A DNA stretch of 64,000 bases, taken from Tolypocladium sp. Sup5 PDA-1 (lineage: Eukaryota; Ascomycota; Sordariomycetes; Hypocreales; Ophiocordycipitaceae). The DNA is taken from NCBI GenBank assembly GCA_000750105.3, contig JPHH03000018.1:124001-188000 (forward strand), read 5' to 3'. Of this stretch, positions 1 through 10,677 are shown piece by piece. The notes under the pieces are model-generated. The model saw only the letters and a list, made by a program, of their open reading frames with translations, did not search any database and was not told where the DNA came from. The first letter of the stretch is position 1. Each line of letters begins with the position of its first letter. The position numbers and the translations under genes were made by a program.

Positions 1-825
1 TGTACTTTTCATCATCCTCATCGGCCCACTGCGCAGGATACTGCTCAAAGGAGCCGTAAAGCATCATCAAAGTAGGTTTCTTGAGAGTGGACTTCTGGTC
101 GGTTCCGTTGCGAAAGCGGTCTTCGTGCTTCAAGATGGCAAAGTCGTCCCAGTATACGGACGGGCTGCCCGCGATGTAACAGTCGAACATGTGCGGACGA
201 GTAAACAATGCGTGCAAGGTGAAGAGACCTCCGAAGGAGTGCCCGAACAGCGCCTCTCGACCGATGGTAGTGTTGGGCAGCACTGTCGACGAGGCAAATG
301 GCTTCAGGGTTTCTTCGATAAAGTCCAAAAGATGCTCTGCTCCCCCATAGCCGCCGGGAGAGGTCGGGCTGGGAGGGGTCAAGTCATAGCCCCGTCTCGG
401 ACTGTAGACTCGGTCGTCGAGTTGGTAACCGATGGCAATTACCACGCCGCCGCCGCCGAAATGGGGACCGGTGGCTCGCCTCCACGCGGCCTCGGCAGCC
501 GAGAGGAACATGGCATTGCCGTCGACGGCATAGCTGGGCCAGTCAGAACTGAGCAAACATTGGCGGTAAATGGCACTCACAAAACAGGAACATTGTCGTG
601 GCCCTCTCGGCTCTTCCAATGCATCGGCCACGCGACCTGAATCCTGTAGACGCGGCCATCCTTGGCTGGGAGGTCCCATTGAGCCGAGCATGGAAGCTGA
701 ACGGCGGTCGGTACATGCATATTGTGGCTTGTGCCGCTGGGGATAAATCGAGCGTCGCCCATGTCTTTTCTAACCACTTGCGCGTGATCTGTCCGATGAG
801 CATCAAAGGGGTGTCTGAACGACAT
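1..825 (-). CDS. Siderophore (fusarinine-type) esterase, 5' part; gene runs off the left edge
   Basis: Alpha/beta hydrolase of the esterase D / IroE-SidJ group, which in fungi cleaves ester bonds of ferri-siderophores to release iron. Two exons are visible: 581-825 and <1-533. The 47-bp intron 534-580 (GTGAGT...CAG) restores frame, giving VPVF-YAVDGNAMF, the usual family block. An alternative acceptor at 549 is also in frame but makes an unusually short 32-bp intron and inserts five residues. The nucleophile elbow GHSFGG is at about residues 179-184 (Ser181). Further on, AGSPSVYWDD matches the family core. The first ATG at 825 is used; Met22 (762) is another possible start. No signal peptide is obvious, which fits a cytosolic enzyme. 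The C-terminal part with the catalytic His lies outside the window. The family assignment is from motif recognition; the exact siderophore substrate is inference. Confidence 0.85.
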
Positions 826-1797
826 TCATGTATGACTCTGCCGCCGAAGGATCGAAGATATTTATTCCGGTCTGCCCCCAGAGCCAAGCTGCCTAGCCGG
901 TCCCCACCGTGTACGTTCAAACCTGGACGAAGTTGTCGGATTGGACAGTGCCCACGCCCTCCACTGACTTCGACGGCTATCGTCGCCATTGCACCAACCA
1001 GCTTAATTGCCCGTTGCTCACGAGACCCCCCCGCAGGCTATTTTTACGTGTTTAATTGCCAGCCCCATGCTACCAAACAATACAGTGTCGCTGTTCTATC
1101 ACACTGTACCGTGCGACCGAATGCTTTTATCTTATCAGATGATCTGATTAACGCGAGTTGAGGTGATCACCGTACTAATACCATGAGGCCAACTGTGCCT
1201 CGCACAGTTGTTTAGCGCGACGGCCCCGTTTTTACAGGAGCATGTTGCTGTTGGCAAAGTAAGACCCGGCAATTCTTTGAGCAAAGCCACTTTTTGCTAC
1301 GAATCATGAACAATTCGGCCAGAGGCTAATATCTACGATGATACATTCACCACACGTGCAGCAAAGGAGACGTGTACGGACATGCACTGCGTCGGCGCTT
1401 ACGGTGGGATGCTACGGCATCGTACACATGAGAAATGCAAAGGCCTGGGGAGTACTTTAGTATAGTCAACTACAAACTACTGGATGGCTGAAACCGGGTT
1501 TGCTACGAGCAATCTACGAAAGAGCAGAGCGATGCACGTTGCACGATGCGTGATTCATTGTTTGTGTCGTGTCAGGGTGAGGTAAGGACTGTAACTGAGG
1601 CCGAACCTGTGAACCATCCATCCCCAAGGCATGCACTGTCTCGCTTCCCCCGCAGTACTCCGTGTAGAACGCCATTTTGATATCTCGCGTCGGGGCATAA
1701 AAGTCCGGAATGGCGAGGCACGGGCGTATCTTCATGTTTCCAACCGTCTGGTCACAGGCGTCATCTCGATCCAGCCGTCACGGGCGCAATGGTCCCA
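826..1797. other. Intergenic, 972 bp
   Basis: This holds the promoter of the esterase (minus strand), including the iron-GATA-like site, and the 3' flank of the methyltransferase. Open frames across it overlap in every phase and none resembles a known protein. Confidence 0.6.
1132..1150 (-). promoter_or_regulatory. Iron-GATA (SreA/URBS1-type) binding site upstream of the siderophore esterase
   Basis: The minus strand reads ATCTGATAA at 1132-1140, an exact match to the fungal iron-repressor consensus ATCWGATAA. It is followed at once by a one-mismatch inverted copy on the plus strand (ATCTGATTA, 1142-1150), so the two make a near palindrome. It lies about 310 bp upstream of the esterase ATG. 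The match is seen directly; binding by an SreA-like GATA factor and iron repression are inferred from known regulation of siderophore genes. Confidence 0.5.
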
Positions 1798-2424
1798 TCA
1801 CGACAGCACTTGGAGCACGACCATCCGGGCTTGCACGCCGGCCCCGCGCCGGTAGTCCTCCATCTCGGCGCTGAGGATCTTCACCTTGCCCTCGAGGGCG
1901 AGCTCCGCGACTTTGACCTCATACCCACCGCTTGCCCAGATGGTGCCGAGCACCGTGGCGATGATGAAGCCGCCCTTCTCGACGATCCTGACAAACTCGG
2001 AGAAGGCCTCGGGCCCGACGTGGCCTTGGGTGAAGGTCCCGATGCACACGACGGCCTTGTACGAGCCGTCTTCGTGAGCGATGGGCTTGGTCAGGTCAGC
2101 TGTATCCAGGGATTTGTAAACACCGGCTCTGCGCGCGATGTCAAGCATTCCAGGGCTGAGGTCGACGCCGTCAATGTTCTTTGCGCCGAGCTTGGCGAGA
2201 TGGACGCCGACGAGGCCGGTTCCGCAGCCCGCGTCGAGGAGTCGGGCGTTGACCATGTTATCAGGGCCGATGCACTTGAGGGTGTAGGTGGCGGCGAGCG
2301 CAGGGCCTACGTAGTCCTGCGTTGCCTCGGCCATCTCCTTGTCGTAGGTATTTGCCCACTCGTCGTAGAGGATCCGCGTTGCGGACACATCGGAGAGGGC
2401 GTAGGCACGGGCGAGTTGCGACAT
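1798..2424 (-). CDS. SAM-dependent class I methyltransferase, METTL27/WBSCR27-like
   Basis: Single-exon gene of 208 residues. The N-terminus carries YDEWANTYDKEM (about 20-31), the typical opening of the Williams-Beuren-region methyltransferase-like family. SAM-binding motif I, LLDAGCGTG, is at 62-70, followed by the acidic motif II region (DGVDLS) and a motif IV-like stretch (YKAVVCIGTFT). The length suits a lone Rossmann-fold methyltransferase domain with no extra domains, signal peptide or membrane segment, so it is probably cytosolic. The substrate is unknown: members include small-molecule methyltransferases, and nothing in the neighbourhood fixes the role. The start is chosen because the first ATG gives the complete family N-terminus, with a CT-rich stretch just upstream. 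Some members lie in secondary metabolite loci, but no cluster is evident here. Confidence 0.85.
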   Translation of the reverse strand: MSQLARAYALSDVSATRILYDEWANTYDKEMAEATQDYVGPALAATYTLKCIGPDNMVNARLLDAGCGTGLVGVHLAKLGAKNIDGVDLSPGMLDIARRAGVYKSLDTADLTKPIAHEDGSYKAVVCIGTFTQGHVGPEAFSEFVRIVEKGGFIIATVLGTIWASGGYEVKVAELALEGKVKILSAEMEDYRRGAGVQARMVVLQVLS

Positions 2425-2446
2425 GTTGGGTTCCTTGGGGGCAGCG

Positions 2447-2518
2447 ACAGAGAGGGAGAGAGGGAGAGTGACGAGGGAGAGTGACGAGGGAGAGTGACAG
2501 TGAGAGAGAGAGAGAGAT
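2447..2518. repeat. GA/CT-rich microsatellite in the methyltransferase 5' region
   Basis: The plus strand is a run of GA units with an imperfect 13-bp tandem (GGGAGAGTGACGA, about three copies at 2462-2500) ending in a GA dinucleotide run. On the coding strand of the methyltransferase it is a pyrimidine-rich tract 23-94 bp before the ATG, a common fungal core-promoter feature. Confidence 0.8.
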
Positions 2519-5434
2519 CGACAAGATCCGGAGTGCGGGGCTTGGCTATGCGAGATGCCTGCTGCTGAGATGTGACGGTCGACGGGAGGGCCTGGTTGTT
2601 ATACCGGGTGCCGGGGACGCGGGCTGCTGCTGTTTTCTGAGCGGTAAGCTTGTGAGACTCTTGCTGAAGTTGCGTTACACAGCATTGGCTGGATTGGGGA
2701 GGCGAATCGGGCAGAGACATGCCAGCAGCGGCCTTTTATCCTGTTTCCTCGCCCATCATGATGTCACCCTCCTTGTCACTCTACATGTTTGATGCCGTTC
2801 CGCTGTGGGGCCACGGCACCGGATCAGCGCGTCCGTATTGGTCCGTGCCGTTCTCCACGACGCCGAGCGGCTCCACCCCACCGCCTCCGTAGCGCTGCCC
2901 CTCCCCCGCCTCCCCCGTTCCGTCGTCTTCCGGTCCCGTGTTGGGCCAGGCATGTACTCGCCAGAGGCAATTGGGTGAGGATTACAGCGAAAACACAGGT
3001 CCACGAGCTCAGAAAGTCTCCGTATCGAATAGTCTACTCGTCGAGATATCATGACGTTCCGTATGAGGCACACAGCACCACTTACAACCCCTCCGAGGCT
3101 CAGATACGCGTACCACCAGAACACGGGCCGGATGTCGCCTCGCGTCGTTCTTCCTTGCCAGAACAGCGGCTAGCGCCAGCCGAATATCCATTGACATGCA
3201 TTGTATTTACGGGGCAGGGGGGACTAAAGGCAAGCTGATGAGACCTTGCAGACTCTGCATGCCTCATCATTGCAGCGTTGCGCCATTTTCCAACTCCGTT
3301 GCAACCGCCTCGATTGGACGTCTGCAAGTCTGGACGACGAGGCGCGTCTTCTTGCAGCTCACCCAAGCCACCCCCCTTGGCTCCTCGAACTCGTCTGACT
3401 GGCTCGACAACCCGGGCTTCTCGCCCAGCTGGGCAACCCGAGATCGATCGGCCAAGAACGGTCCTCAATCGTGTGGGCTGCGGGGGCCGTGGTTGGATGA
3501 CCCAGATCCGCGGATGCCTGCGACTCTGACGGACCGGGGGAAGCTCGTGGTCAAGATTGCTTGCTCCTGGTTAAGCAAAATGTACCCGTACAAGATGTAG
3601 CGTGCCGTGTACCAAGGTAGTCCCTGCGAAAACGCCTTGCGTAATGCCCTCATGACCGGGGAGAGAGTGCTGCTGTGTTTGGGCTGAAAGTTGCGAAACA
3701 ACCGCAGCCAATTAACCGCATCATGCCGCATTCCATCAACGGAAATCCAGGCCGTGCCCCTAAGACATGTTTACGCTGTCCTCACGCTTAGCCATGACCC
3801 CAGATAAGGTGTAACTTTATCCAGCAGCTGTAGCAGAGGAGACGTCCTCGAGTAACATGCCAGTGGGCGTCTGCCTCAGTGCCTACGTCCATGCATGTAG
3901 TTCAATGCGTCTCCAAACAACCCGAGCTGTAACGAGAGGACAGAGTGTGCTGGCCAAAGTCAGCCATCCATGACGATGACGGCTGTCGGTCCTCGTCCTC
4001 GGGCGCATTGAATAAACTGCCGCGAGCTCGTATATTCTCCCGGCAGTGGAGCATCCAATTCCGGACGCATTGCGGCTTGGTAGCACAGCGTGTCCGGTGA
4101 GCTGCTGCGCTCGCGGAAGCCTTGGTTCAGAGAGGCGGCCGCTTTCCATTGCACCTCTCAGCGAAGTAAGTACGCATGGTGTTGTGGTTGGTCACCCCCT
4201 GCACATCGTAATGTGGGACAGTGACGTATTTACGCCGTCAACGTGGAATCTGCCGCCAACTTACATACGCTGTCAACTGGGATGCCTGGAGACTTCTCGA
4301 CGGGCGCAGTGAGCTTCCGTCTACGGCATGTTGTGTCCCAGAGCAGCAAAAGTCCCCGCGCATCCAACTCCGAGACAGTGTCAGGCGTCACCCGCGACTG
4401 ATTGCGGACAAGACGTGACATCTGCGGCGGGAGTCAACACGCCTCGCAAAGGCAAATGCGGCCGTAGTCGGAGCAATACATCACTTTGGTAGTATCATGC
4501 ATCACGCAATTGACCGTAATTGTGTTGAGCGATCCCATTCGACATGATGCTGGCACGGCCCAGACCTCCCACTCGATTGTGTCTGCCGAGTCGCCGACCA
4601 CACGTCCTCTGGACCAATCCGAATGTTCACTGAATAATTCACTGGCCCTCTGTTGCTTCTCCATGTTTGGCGAAAACAATTATCCATGGATAACAGCCGT
4701 TTTCACAGGAAGTGGGCTGTCTGACAAAGTGTTGGTAGCTTTGCGTTGGGCTTCTCGGTGACTGATCGGGTCTGTCCACTGTGGCACCGACACTCGTCTC
4801 CTTATCTGGATCATGAACCTTGCAACGCTTCTGCCCTGGCCCTGAACTTATTTTATGTTAATGTCCTCTCTATTCGAACCTGAGTTCTCCACCATATGCA
4901 CTGCATTTAAAAGAACGGAATCGCCCCCAGGTGGTGTCAAGTGACCTCAACGTAAGCGAGCCCTGCACGACTATTTTGGGCTGGGGTGGGATGAGGAAAA
5001 AAGCAACTTCATGTGACTCCTAAGCAAAGCTCAAAGATACTCTCCAAAGGTAGAAAGGGATTTACGGGCCATGATGTTCGAACGATTTGTACAACCAAGG
5101 TGCACACTACGAAGTATATGATATGTGTGGGATGATGGGTCTTGTCCAGTCCATGACATATTGGGCCAGAATTAGAACGGACGGCACAGGGGAAAACATC
5201 TGCTAAACCTTCTCGAAGACTTCTCTTCTAGCCCTTGGCGAGTGGCCTTTAGTGCCGGAGTGATATTCGCCCCGGCCTTACTAGACCTTGATGGTCGGGA
5301 AACCCCACTGGCGAGTTGGTGAACCAATCCCCTGATTCCCCTCTATGGTCGGTCGCGTGGCTCCTCATGAACATTGGCTCAGTGCCTCACAATCTGGTCC
5401 TTCGACTCTATCTGGGTGGACATGCGTCGCCGAA
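2519..5434. other. Intergenic, about 2.9 kb, no supported gene
   Basis: Short open frames occur on both strands (for example near 2760-3470 and 4430-4760), but they overlap antiparallel, have no recognisable domains and lack coherent splice-linked continuations. A CTACGAAGTA motif (dispersed family) lies near 5108-5117. The promoter of the ankyrin gene must lie in the last few hundred bases. Confidence 0.5.
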
Positions 5435-7279
5435 ATGTCGCTGCTGGGCCTGGCAAACGAGTTACTCGTGGCCATCGCCGAGGGTCTGGAATCTGACAAG
5501 GACATCAACGCCCTGACCAGCACCAACCGCCGGCTGTATCACCTGCTGGTTGCCCTCCTCTACCGCCACAATGCCCAACGGTGCGACAGTTCCGCGCTGT
5601 TCTGGGCCGCGAGGAATGGACGCCCAGAGACCATCCGGCGGGCAATAAGCACGGGGGCCAGAGTCCATGATCATCCGTTGCTCCCACTCGCGGCGGAGAA
5701 TGGGCGCGAAGCTGTCGTCGGCCTACTGCTGGACATTGATGGCGTGGATCTGGCCACAAAGGATGAGAGCGAATGGACGGCCCTGGCTTCTGCCTCACGG
5801 CAGGGCCATGTTGGGGTGGTCAAGATTCTTGTCGAAGCTGGAGCCGACCTGAAAGCGGGCTATACCGGCTGGACGCCGCTCAACGTTGCCGCCAACTCGG
5901 GGCATCTCGATGTGGTGAAGTTTCTGCTAGACAAAGGCGCTGGCGTCGGGGACCCAAGCGACAACGGCTGGACGCCGCTGAAGTCGGCGGCATGCAATGG
6001 GCACGGCGCGGTGGTGAAGCTGCTGCTAGAAGAGGGGGCAGACGTTGAAGCTGCGGCTGACCGAGGATGGACGCCGCTACACTCGGCAGCGAATTCTGGC
6101 CATGGCGATATCGTTGGACTACTTGTCGACTACGGCGCCGATACGTCTGCTGCAACTGTGGACGGATGGACGCCCCTGACTCTGGCCGCGGATAAAGGCA
6201 AGACTGATGCTGTGAGGATGCTGCTCTTGAAGGGAGCCGACATTGCGCTTGCTTGTGGAAACGGATGGACCCCGTTGACGCTTGCCTCGGACAGCGGACA
6301 CATTGAGATAGTCGAACTTCTGCTGCAGAGCGGAGCTGACATCATGTCTACCTGCAACCATGGCTGGACTTCGCTGAGTCTGGCGTCAGGAGCCGCGCAT
6401 GCTGCAGTGGTGAAGCTGCTCTTGGACCGCGGAGCGAATATCCGGGCAACAAATGATGCCGGCTGGTCGGCGCTCCTCACGGCCTCCGACAGGGGTCACC
6501 GAGAGGTCGTCCAAGTATTGCTCGACAACGGCGCGGAAGTCAGGGTCGCGAATCGAAGCGGCTGGACCGCCCTACATGCAGCTGCAGAAAATGGAGATCT
6601 CGAGATTGTCAAGCTGCTGGTTGCGAACGGCGCTGACTCCATGGCTGGGAACAGGAGCGGATGGAGCCCGTTCCACGTAGCAGCGCACAACAATCGCGCC
6701 AGCGTGGTCGGCTTCTTGCTGAGCGCGCCAGGTGTGGACGTAAATCATCAGGACCACAATGGGCGGACCGCTTCGTTCCACGCTGCCATGCGCGGCCATA
6801 GTAATGTTGTGGGTCTACTGCTCTGGGAGAAGGTTGCCGTGGACCTTGAAGATAGCTACGGCTCGACCGCCCTCCTCGCCGCCACGAGAAACGGACACGA
6901 AGCGGTAGTACGAAGGCTGCTGGCTGCTGGGGCTTGCAGTGGCGATTCCGTGGACGGATTTGGCCGGTCTATTATCTGGTGGGCGCAGAGAAGCGGCAAC
7001 CTCGGTCTTCTTACCCTCCTGCGCGAGCATGCGCGAGCTTCAGGGCGTCAGATTGAGCCTGCCAACATGGAGGTAGCCGGCAACCCGATAACGTTTGTGG
7101 AAGACTCATGCTGGTGCGAGATATGTACCAGATGCACGATGCTGGGGACGACATCCTACGAGTGTCCGACATGCGATGGCGGGTGCTTTCTGATATGCGC
7201 CGAATGCTACGAGTCCGGCGTAAGGTGTCGAGATATTTCCCACGAGCTTGTGCCTCATCAGTGCAACCGGGTGGAATAG
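5435..7279 (+). CDS. F-box-like / ankyrin-repeat / ZZ-like zinc finger protein
   Basis: Single exon, 614 residues from the ATG at 5435. An upstream in-frame ATG at 5345 adds 30 residues unlike the family and was not used. Residues about 1-48 are an F-box-like module (LANELLVAIAEGL...TNRRLYHLL...LLYRHNA). Residues about 55-535 hold some 15 ankyrin repeats, most opening with a strikingly uniform GWTPL/GWTAL, with GADxx turns. The last 60 residues have a Cys-rich ZZ-like finger: CxxC pairs, YECPTC, ICAEC and a terminal His (SHELVPH). Fungal F-box/ankyrin proteins are thought to act as substrate receptors of SCF ubiquitin ligases, and the ZZ finger may add target binding; both roles are inference. 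The gene is convergent with the protease at 7609-8370. No transmembrane segment or signal peptide is seen. Confidence 0.88.
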   Translation: MSLLGLANELLVAIAEGLESDKDINALTSTNRRLYHLLVALLYRHNAQRCDSSALFWAARNGRPETIRRAISTGARVHDHPLLPLAAENGREAVVGLLLDIDGVDLATKDESEWTALASASRQGHVGVVKILVEAGADLKAGYTGWTPLNVAANSGHLDVVKFLLDKGAGVGDPSDNGWTPLKSAACNGHGAVVKLLLEEGADVEAAADRGWTPLHSAANSGHGDIVGLLVDYGADTSAATVDGWTPLTLAADKGKTDAVRMLLLKGADIALACGNGWTPLTLASDSGHIEIVELLLQSGADIMSTCNHGWTSLSLASGAAHAAVVKLLLDRGANIRATNDAGWSALLTASDRGHREVVQVLLDNGAEVRVANRSGWTALHAAAENGDLEIVKLLVANGADSMAGNRSGWSPFHVAAHNNRASVVGFLLSAPGVDVNHQDHNGRTASFHAAMRGHSNVVGLLLWEKVAVDLEDSYGSTALLAATRNGHEAVVRRLLAAGACSGDSVDGFGRSIIWWAQRSGNLGLLTLLREHARASGRQIEPANMEVAGNPITFVEDSCWCEICTRCTMLGTTSYECPTCDGGCFLICAECYESGVRCRDISHELVPHQCNRVE

Positions 7280-7608
7280 ATCTGAGGTGTCGGTTTATAA
7301 GACAGGCGTTGATAACTCCAGCGACGGCCTCACGAGTGGGCAACGACTCTGGGCAGTGTTCGTTTTTCGTGGCACAGGATGTTTCGAGAGCTGCCTCATA
7401 TACACCGATAGTCGCACTTCCTTTCAACTACATGTGTTAACGCCGATATACGACTTGGAGTGAATGACTACATGCACTCGAACCGCTTTGACAAACACGT
7501 ACAACCATCACAGTGACAGCCTTCTTGCTGATCCAGAGACAGCTAAGGCAAGTAGAGCAGGATGACGCACATTGCGCCGTCTTCTATTCAGAGAAAACAC
7601 TATGCTAT
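7280..7608. other. Convergent intergenic region, 329 bp
   Basis: Shared 3' flank of the ankyrin gene (plus) and the glutamic protease (minus). No feature is resolved beyond presumed 3' untranslated sequence. Confidence 0.5.
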
Positions 7609-8370
7609 CTAGTTACCGGTGTAGTTGCAGGTAAGGTCGTTGCCAGAGGTGCTGCAGTCGGTCAGGACGGTGCCGCTCTGGTCACGGATGTCGATAATGG
7701 TAGCGCCGGCGGGCGTGACAGTGCCCTTCGAGCCCTTGGCAGAGGCGCCGGTGAAGGTGAGGCTGCCAAAGTCGGCAAAGGGGACGAGCTGCCCGCCAGA
7801 CTGGAAGTCCTCAACGATCCACTCGGCGTTGGTCTCGCAGAGGGTCGACGGGGTGCCGGTGAAGGTATGGGAGACCTTCTGGCCGGTGCTGAGATTCTCG
7901 AGGGTGGCGACGCCAGCCTTCTTGGACGAGGCGGTGACCGACATCTTGATCTGGTCGCCCACGCCAAAATTGAAGTTGGTGAAGCTGTGCGAGTAGTCGG
8001 GGATCCACTCGTACCACGCATCGAAGGACCCGTCGCCGTAGAACGAGACGCCCGTCTGCAAAATAGCCGTAGAGCAGGTATCTCCGTCGATGCCGACCCA
8101 GGCCGATGCGGCGGAGCTGGCGTCGCCGCTGACCTGGGGGACGGTGATGGTACCCTCGACATGGGTGAAGCCCGTGCCGATCTGGACGGCGCCGGCCCAG
8201 TTGCTCGAGTACTGAGGGTAGGAAATGTCCTTTTGGTTGAAGCCAGAGCTCTTGCGGTTGCGCGCAACAACGTCGCGGCGGGCGGCGCGGCGAGCCTGCC
8301 TGACCTCGAGGGAGCCAGGGAGGGCGGCGGCGATGCCAGCAATGGCTGCGAGAACGGCGGCGTACTTCAT
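7609..8370 (-). CDS. Secreted glutamic endopeptidase, eqolisin family (peptidase G1/A4)
   Basis: Single exon, 253 residues. An N-terminal signal peptide (about 1-16, hydrophobic Ala-rich) is followed by a basic propeptide with several Arg-Arg/Arg-Lys sites. The mature domain starts near YSSNWAGAVQ (54-63). By alignment to scytalidoglutamic peptidase, the catalytic Gln is Q105 (ILQTG) and the catalytic Glu is E187 (EWIVEDF). The supporting Trp91 and Asp95 (AWVGIDGD) and the AWYEW block are also present. The enzyme should cleave proteins outside the cell at acid pH. The length is normal for the family. A TATA-like TATAAGA lies about 133 bp upstream of the ATG (8503-8509, minus strand). Identification is firm from motifs; the propeptide processing site is inferred. 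Confidence 0.93.
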   Translation of the reverse strand: MKYAAVLAAIAGIAAALPGSLEVRQARRAARRDVVARNRKSSGFNQKDISYPQYSSNWAGAVQIGTGFTHVEGTITVPQVSGDASSAASAWVGIDGDTCSTAILQTGVSFYGDGSFDAWYEWIPDYSHSFTNFNFGVGDQIKMSVTASSKKAGVATLENLSTGQKVSHTFTGTPSTLCETNAEWIVEDFQSGGQLVPFADFGSLTFTGASAKGSKGTVTPAGATIIDIRDQSGTVLTDCSTSGNDLTCNYTGN

Positions 8371-10677
8371 GATGGCGGAAGCTGGTCAAGGACGCGAGAT
8401 GGCGTTCGAAGAGAGCTGATTAGGCTTGAGAAGGCTGTTCCTGAATCTGAGTGTTGAAGGCGATGATTCAAAGTCTCGGCCACAGAGGACATATCGTCGT
8501 CTTCTTATAGGTGCCTCCATCCACGTCGACAGAGCCCCGGCGCCTCTGAAGGCGTTTCGACGGTGTCAGGCGATATCCAGATGAGGCCATCTCGTACTAT
8601 CCCGTCTATCGCAGGTGACATTCTCCAACACATGTCGCCATGCAGTCTCAGGAAGCCAAAGTCATCCGGACCATCCTCTGTATCGCAGGTCAAGTCCCTC
8701 ATGGTGGAGGACAACGGGCCGCATTGATGAATCGGCATCGGTGTATAAGCAAGCGAGGCCATTCGAGACCAACCACCTTCCTTTTTGCTTCGTTTTCCCG
8801 ATGGCATAAGCGTTTCTGGACGTTGGCCTCATCATCGCGAGTGTCGGCTTTCGCAGTAGATCCGCTTCGTGCGACACGCTCGAGGAAGTCGAATGGAGTG
8901 CGGACGAGCTATCGGATAATTCGGAGACGCGCCGTGTCGCCCGTGGAGTCAAACAAGCGCCTTCCGTAGCGCCGGTAGATGAAGATCCTGCCCTGAATCA
9001 GGCAAGTCACCGGTTGTGGCCGCGGCGTGACTATGCCGTGTATCCGATATCAGGCGCCAGGTGCTTTGCTCGAATTGGGGTAGAAGCCACATGCCGCCGC
9101 CAAATCCCTGGAACAGTTGAGCTTCTGATGCGATATGTGCCACGTTACGCCGATGCGGCACCGCCAGGCCAAGTCAAAGGGAAGACGCTGCACTCCCTAC
9201 TTGGCGCAAGACCAAGATCTTGCCTAGGCATGCAGAGCAGAAACTGGAAGGTCCAGGAACGTCCGTGCCGGAGGATCTTTGTGAGTCTTGGCTCGCCTTG
9301 GTGGGCAAGTAAGCTTTGTAATGAGTCTATTGCTGTGGAGTTCGCGCTTGGTCCCTTGTTCGGTGGCTGACGGATCGGATCCAAATCGAGCGGGCCAGGC
9401 ACGAAAGTCTCACCAGAGAGAGAACTTGATCTTTGCCTGTAGATCTGCCGAACCGTGAAATCCTTCATGGCCATCAAGAGTTGCATTGTATCTGGCAAAT
9501 GCCGAGTATGCATGATCCTATTTCGTCCAAAGGAGTGGAAACAGTGTCAATCACACCTCGATTCGCAGGGCTCTTGATGATCCGGAAGAGTGCGGGGAGG
9601 GCCTGGGGCGCCGGGCGGCACGGCGCTCGTCCATCCATGCTGCAATACTTCGTACGAACTACGTCCGTAATCCGTACTCAAAAGTCCGCACATATGCAGA
9701 TGTCACCAGACGACAGACGCACAAGCAACAACATAAACTCCTCACGCCGGACTAATTGCAGGTATTCCCCCGAGTGGCGTCCTCTACTCGAGGCACTCGG
9801 AGATAATGTCAAGTCTGTAAAAGCTTCCTTGGTTGTTCAGCTTCCCCATTTCTAGCCGATTTTGGCAGGTGGGTTGGTTGCACTCTATGCGAGAGCGTAT
9901 GGTGGGAAAGCTAGTATGGGAGCTGATAGCGCTGCTCGGCCGATAAATACGCTTTGTGTTAGTATCTGGGGCAAGAATCGCATCCGGGGCGGATATCACG
10001 GCATCTCCTCCTCCTTCGCGTGATTAGGCCTTGAATGGCATGCAGCTGTGTTGTTGAATAAATGCAGTGTTTGGAAGGAGGGCAACCTGCGGGCGGCACT
10101 TGGACGAGGTTGAGAATGCCGAGTACAGGCAGTTGCGAAATGTCCACTCAGACGGAGTAATACCAGCGGCTTTTTGTCCATGGTGAATTCTCAAAACGTG
10201 CTCAGATAAGCCTAGAAACTTGATTCTGCGAACACTGAGGGCCGTCATCTTTGCCGATGTACTCTGGTCACACTCTTTATTGCTGTGGCAAGGTCACTTT
10301 GACCTCTAGGTAACTCACGCATTCTTATGATGCCTTTTCCAAGAGCTGATTGAAGTGACTGATGAATAACCCGGAGATTATGGTATGACCGAGTCTCCTC
10401 GAGGCTACTATTGTTACCAAGCCGCTCCTCAGAATATTGTGAACATCACTGACAACACGATTACATCTCCGAAGCCTTTTTCCAGTTGCAACGGCAGATG
10501 TGCTGATAGTCGCAGTGAAGACCTACGAGTGTGATGACAAGAGGTAAGCCAAACTACTATATCCAAGATAACTAGGCTATTCAAACATCAGCGCCTTGCC
10601 ATTGCCTTTCCATTGCCAGTATATCCATGCACGTGCCGGGGAAACTCGTGGATGATACAGGCCACTCCCACGAAAAT
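8371..10677. other. Intergenic, about 2.3 kb, no supported gene
   Basis: This contains the protease promoter at its left end. A TACTTCGTAC motif lies at 9646-9655 with TCCGTACTC at 9671-9679, part of the dispersed motif family. Open frames are short, overlap antiparallel and show no known domain. Confidence 0.5.

Noticed and set aside
7513..8457. Long plus-strand open frame over the glutamic protease
   Set aside because: Antisense shadow produced by GC-rich third positions; the minus strand carries the catalytic Gln and Glu and a signal peptide.
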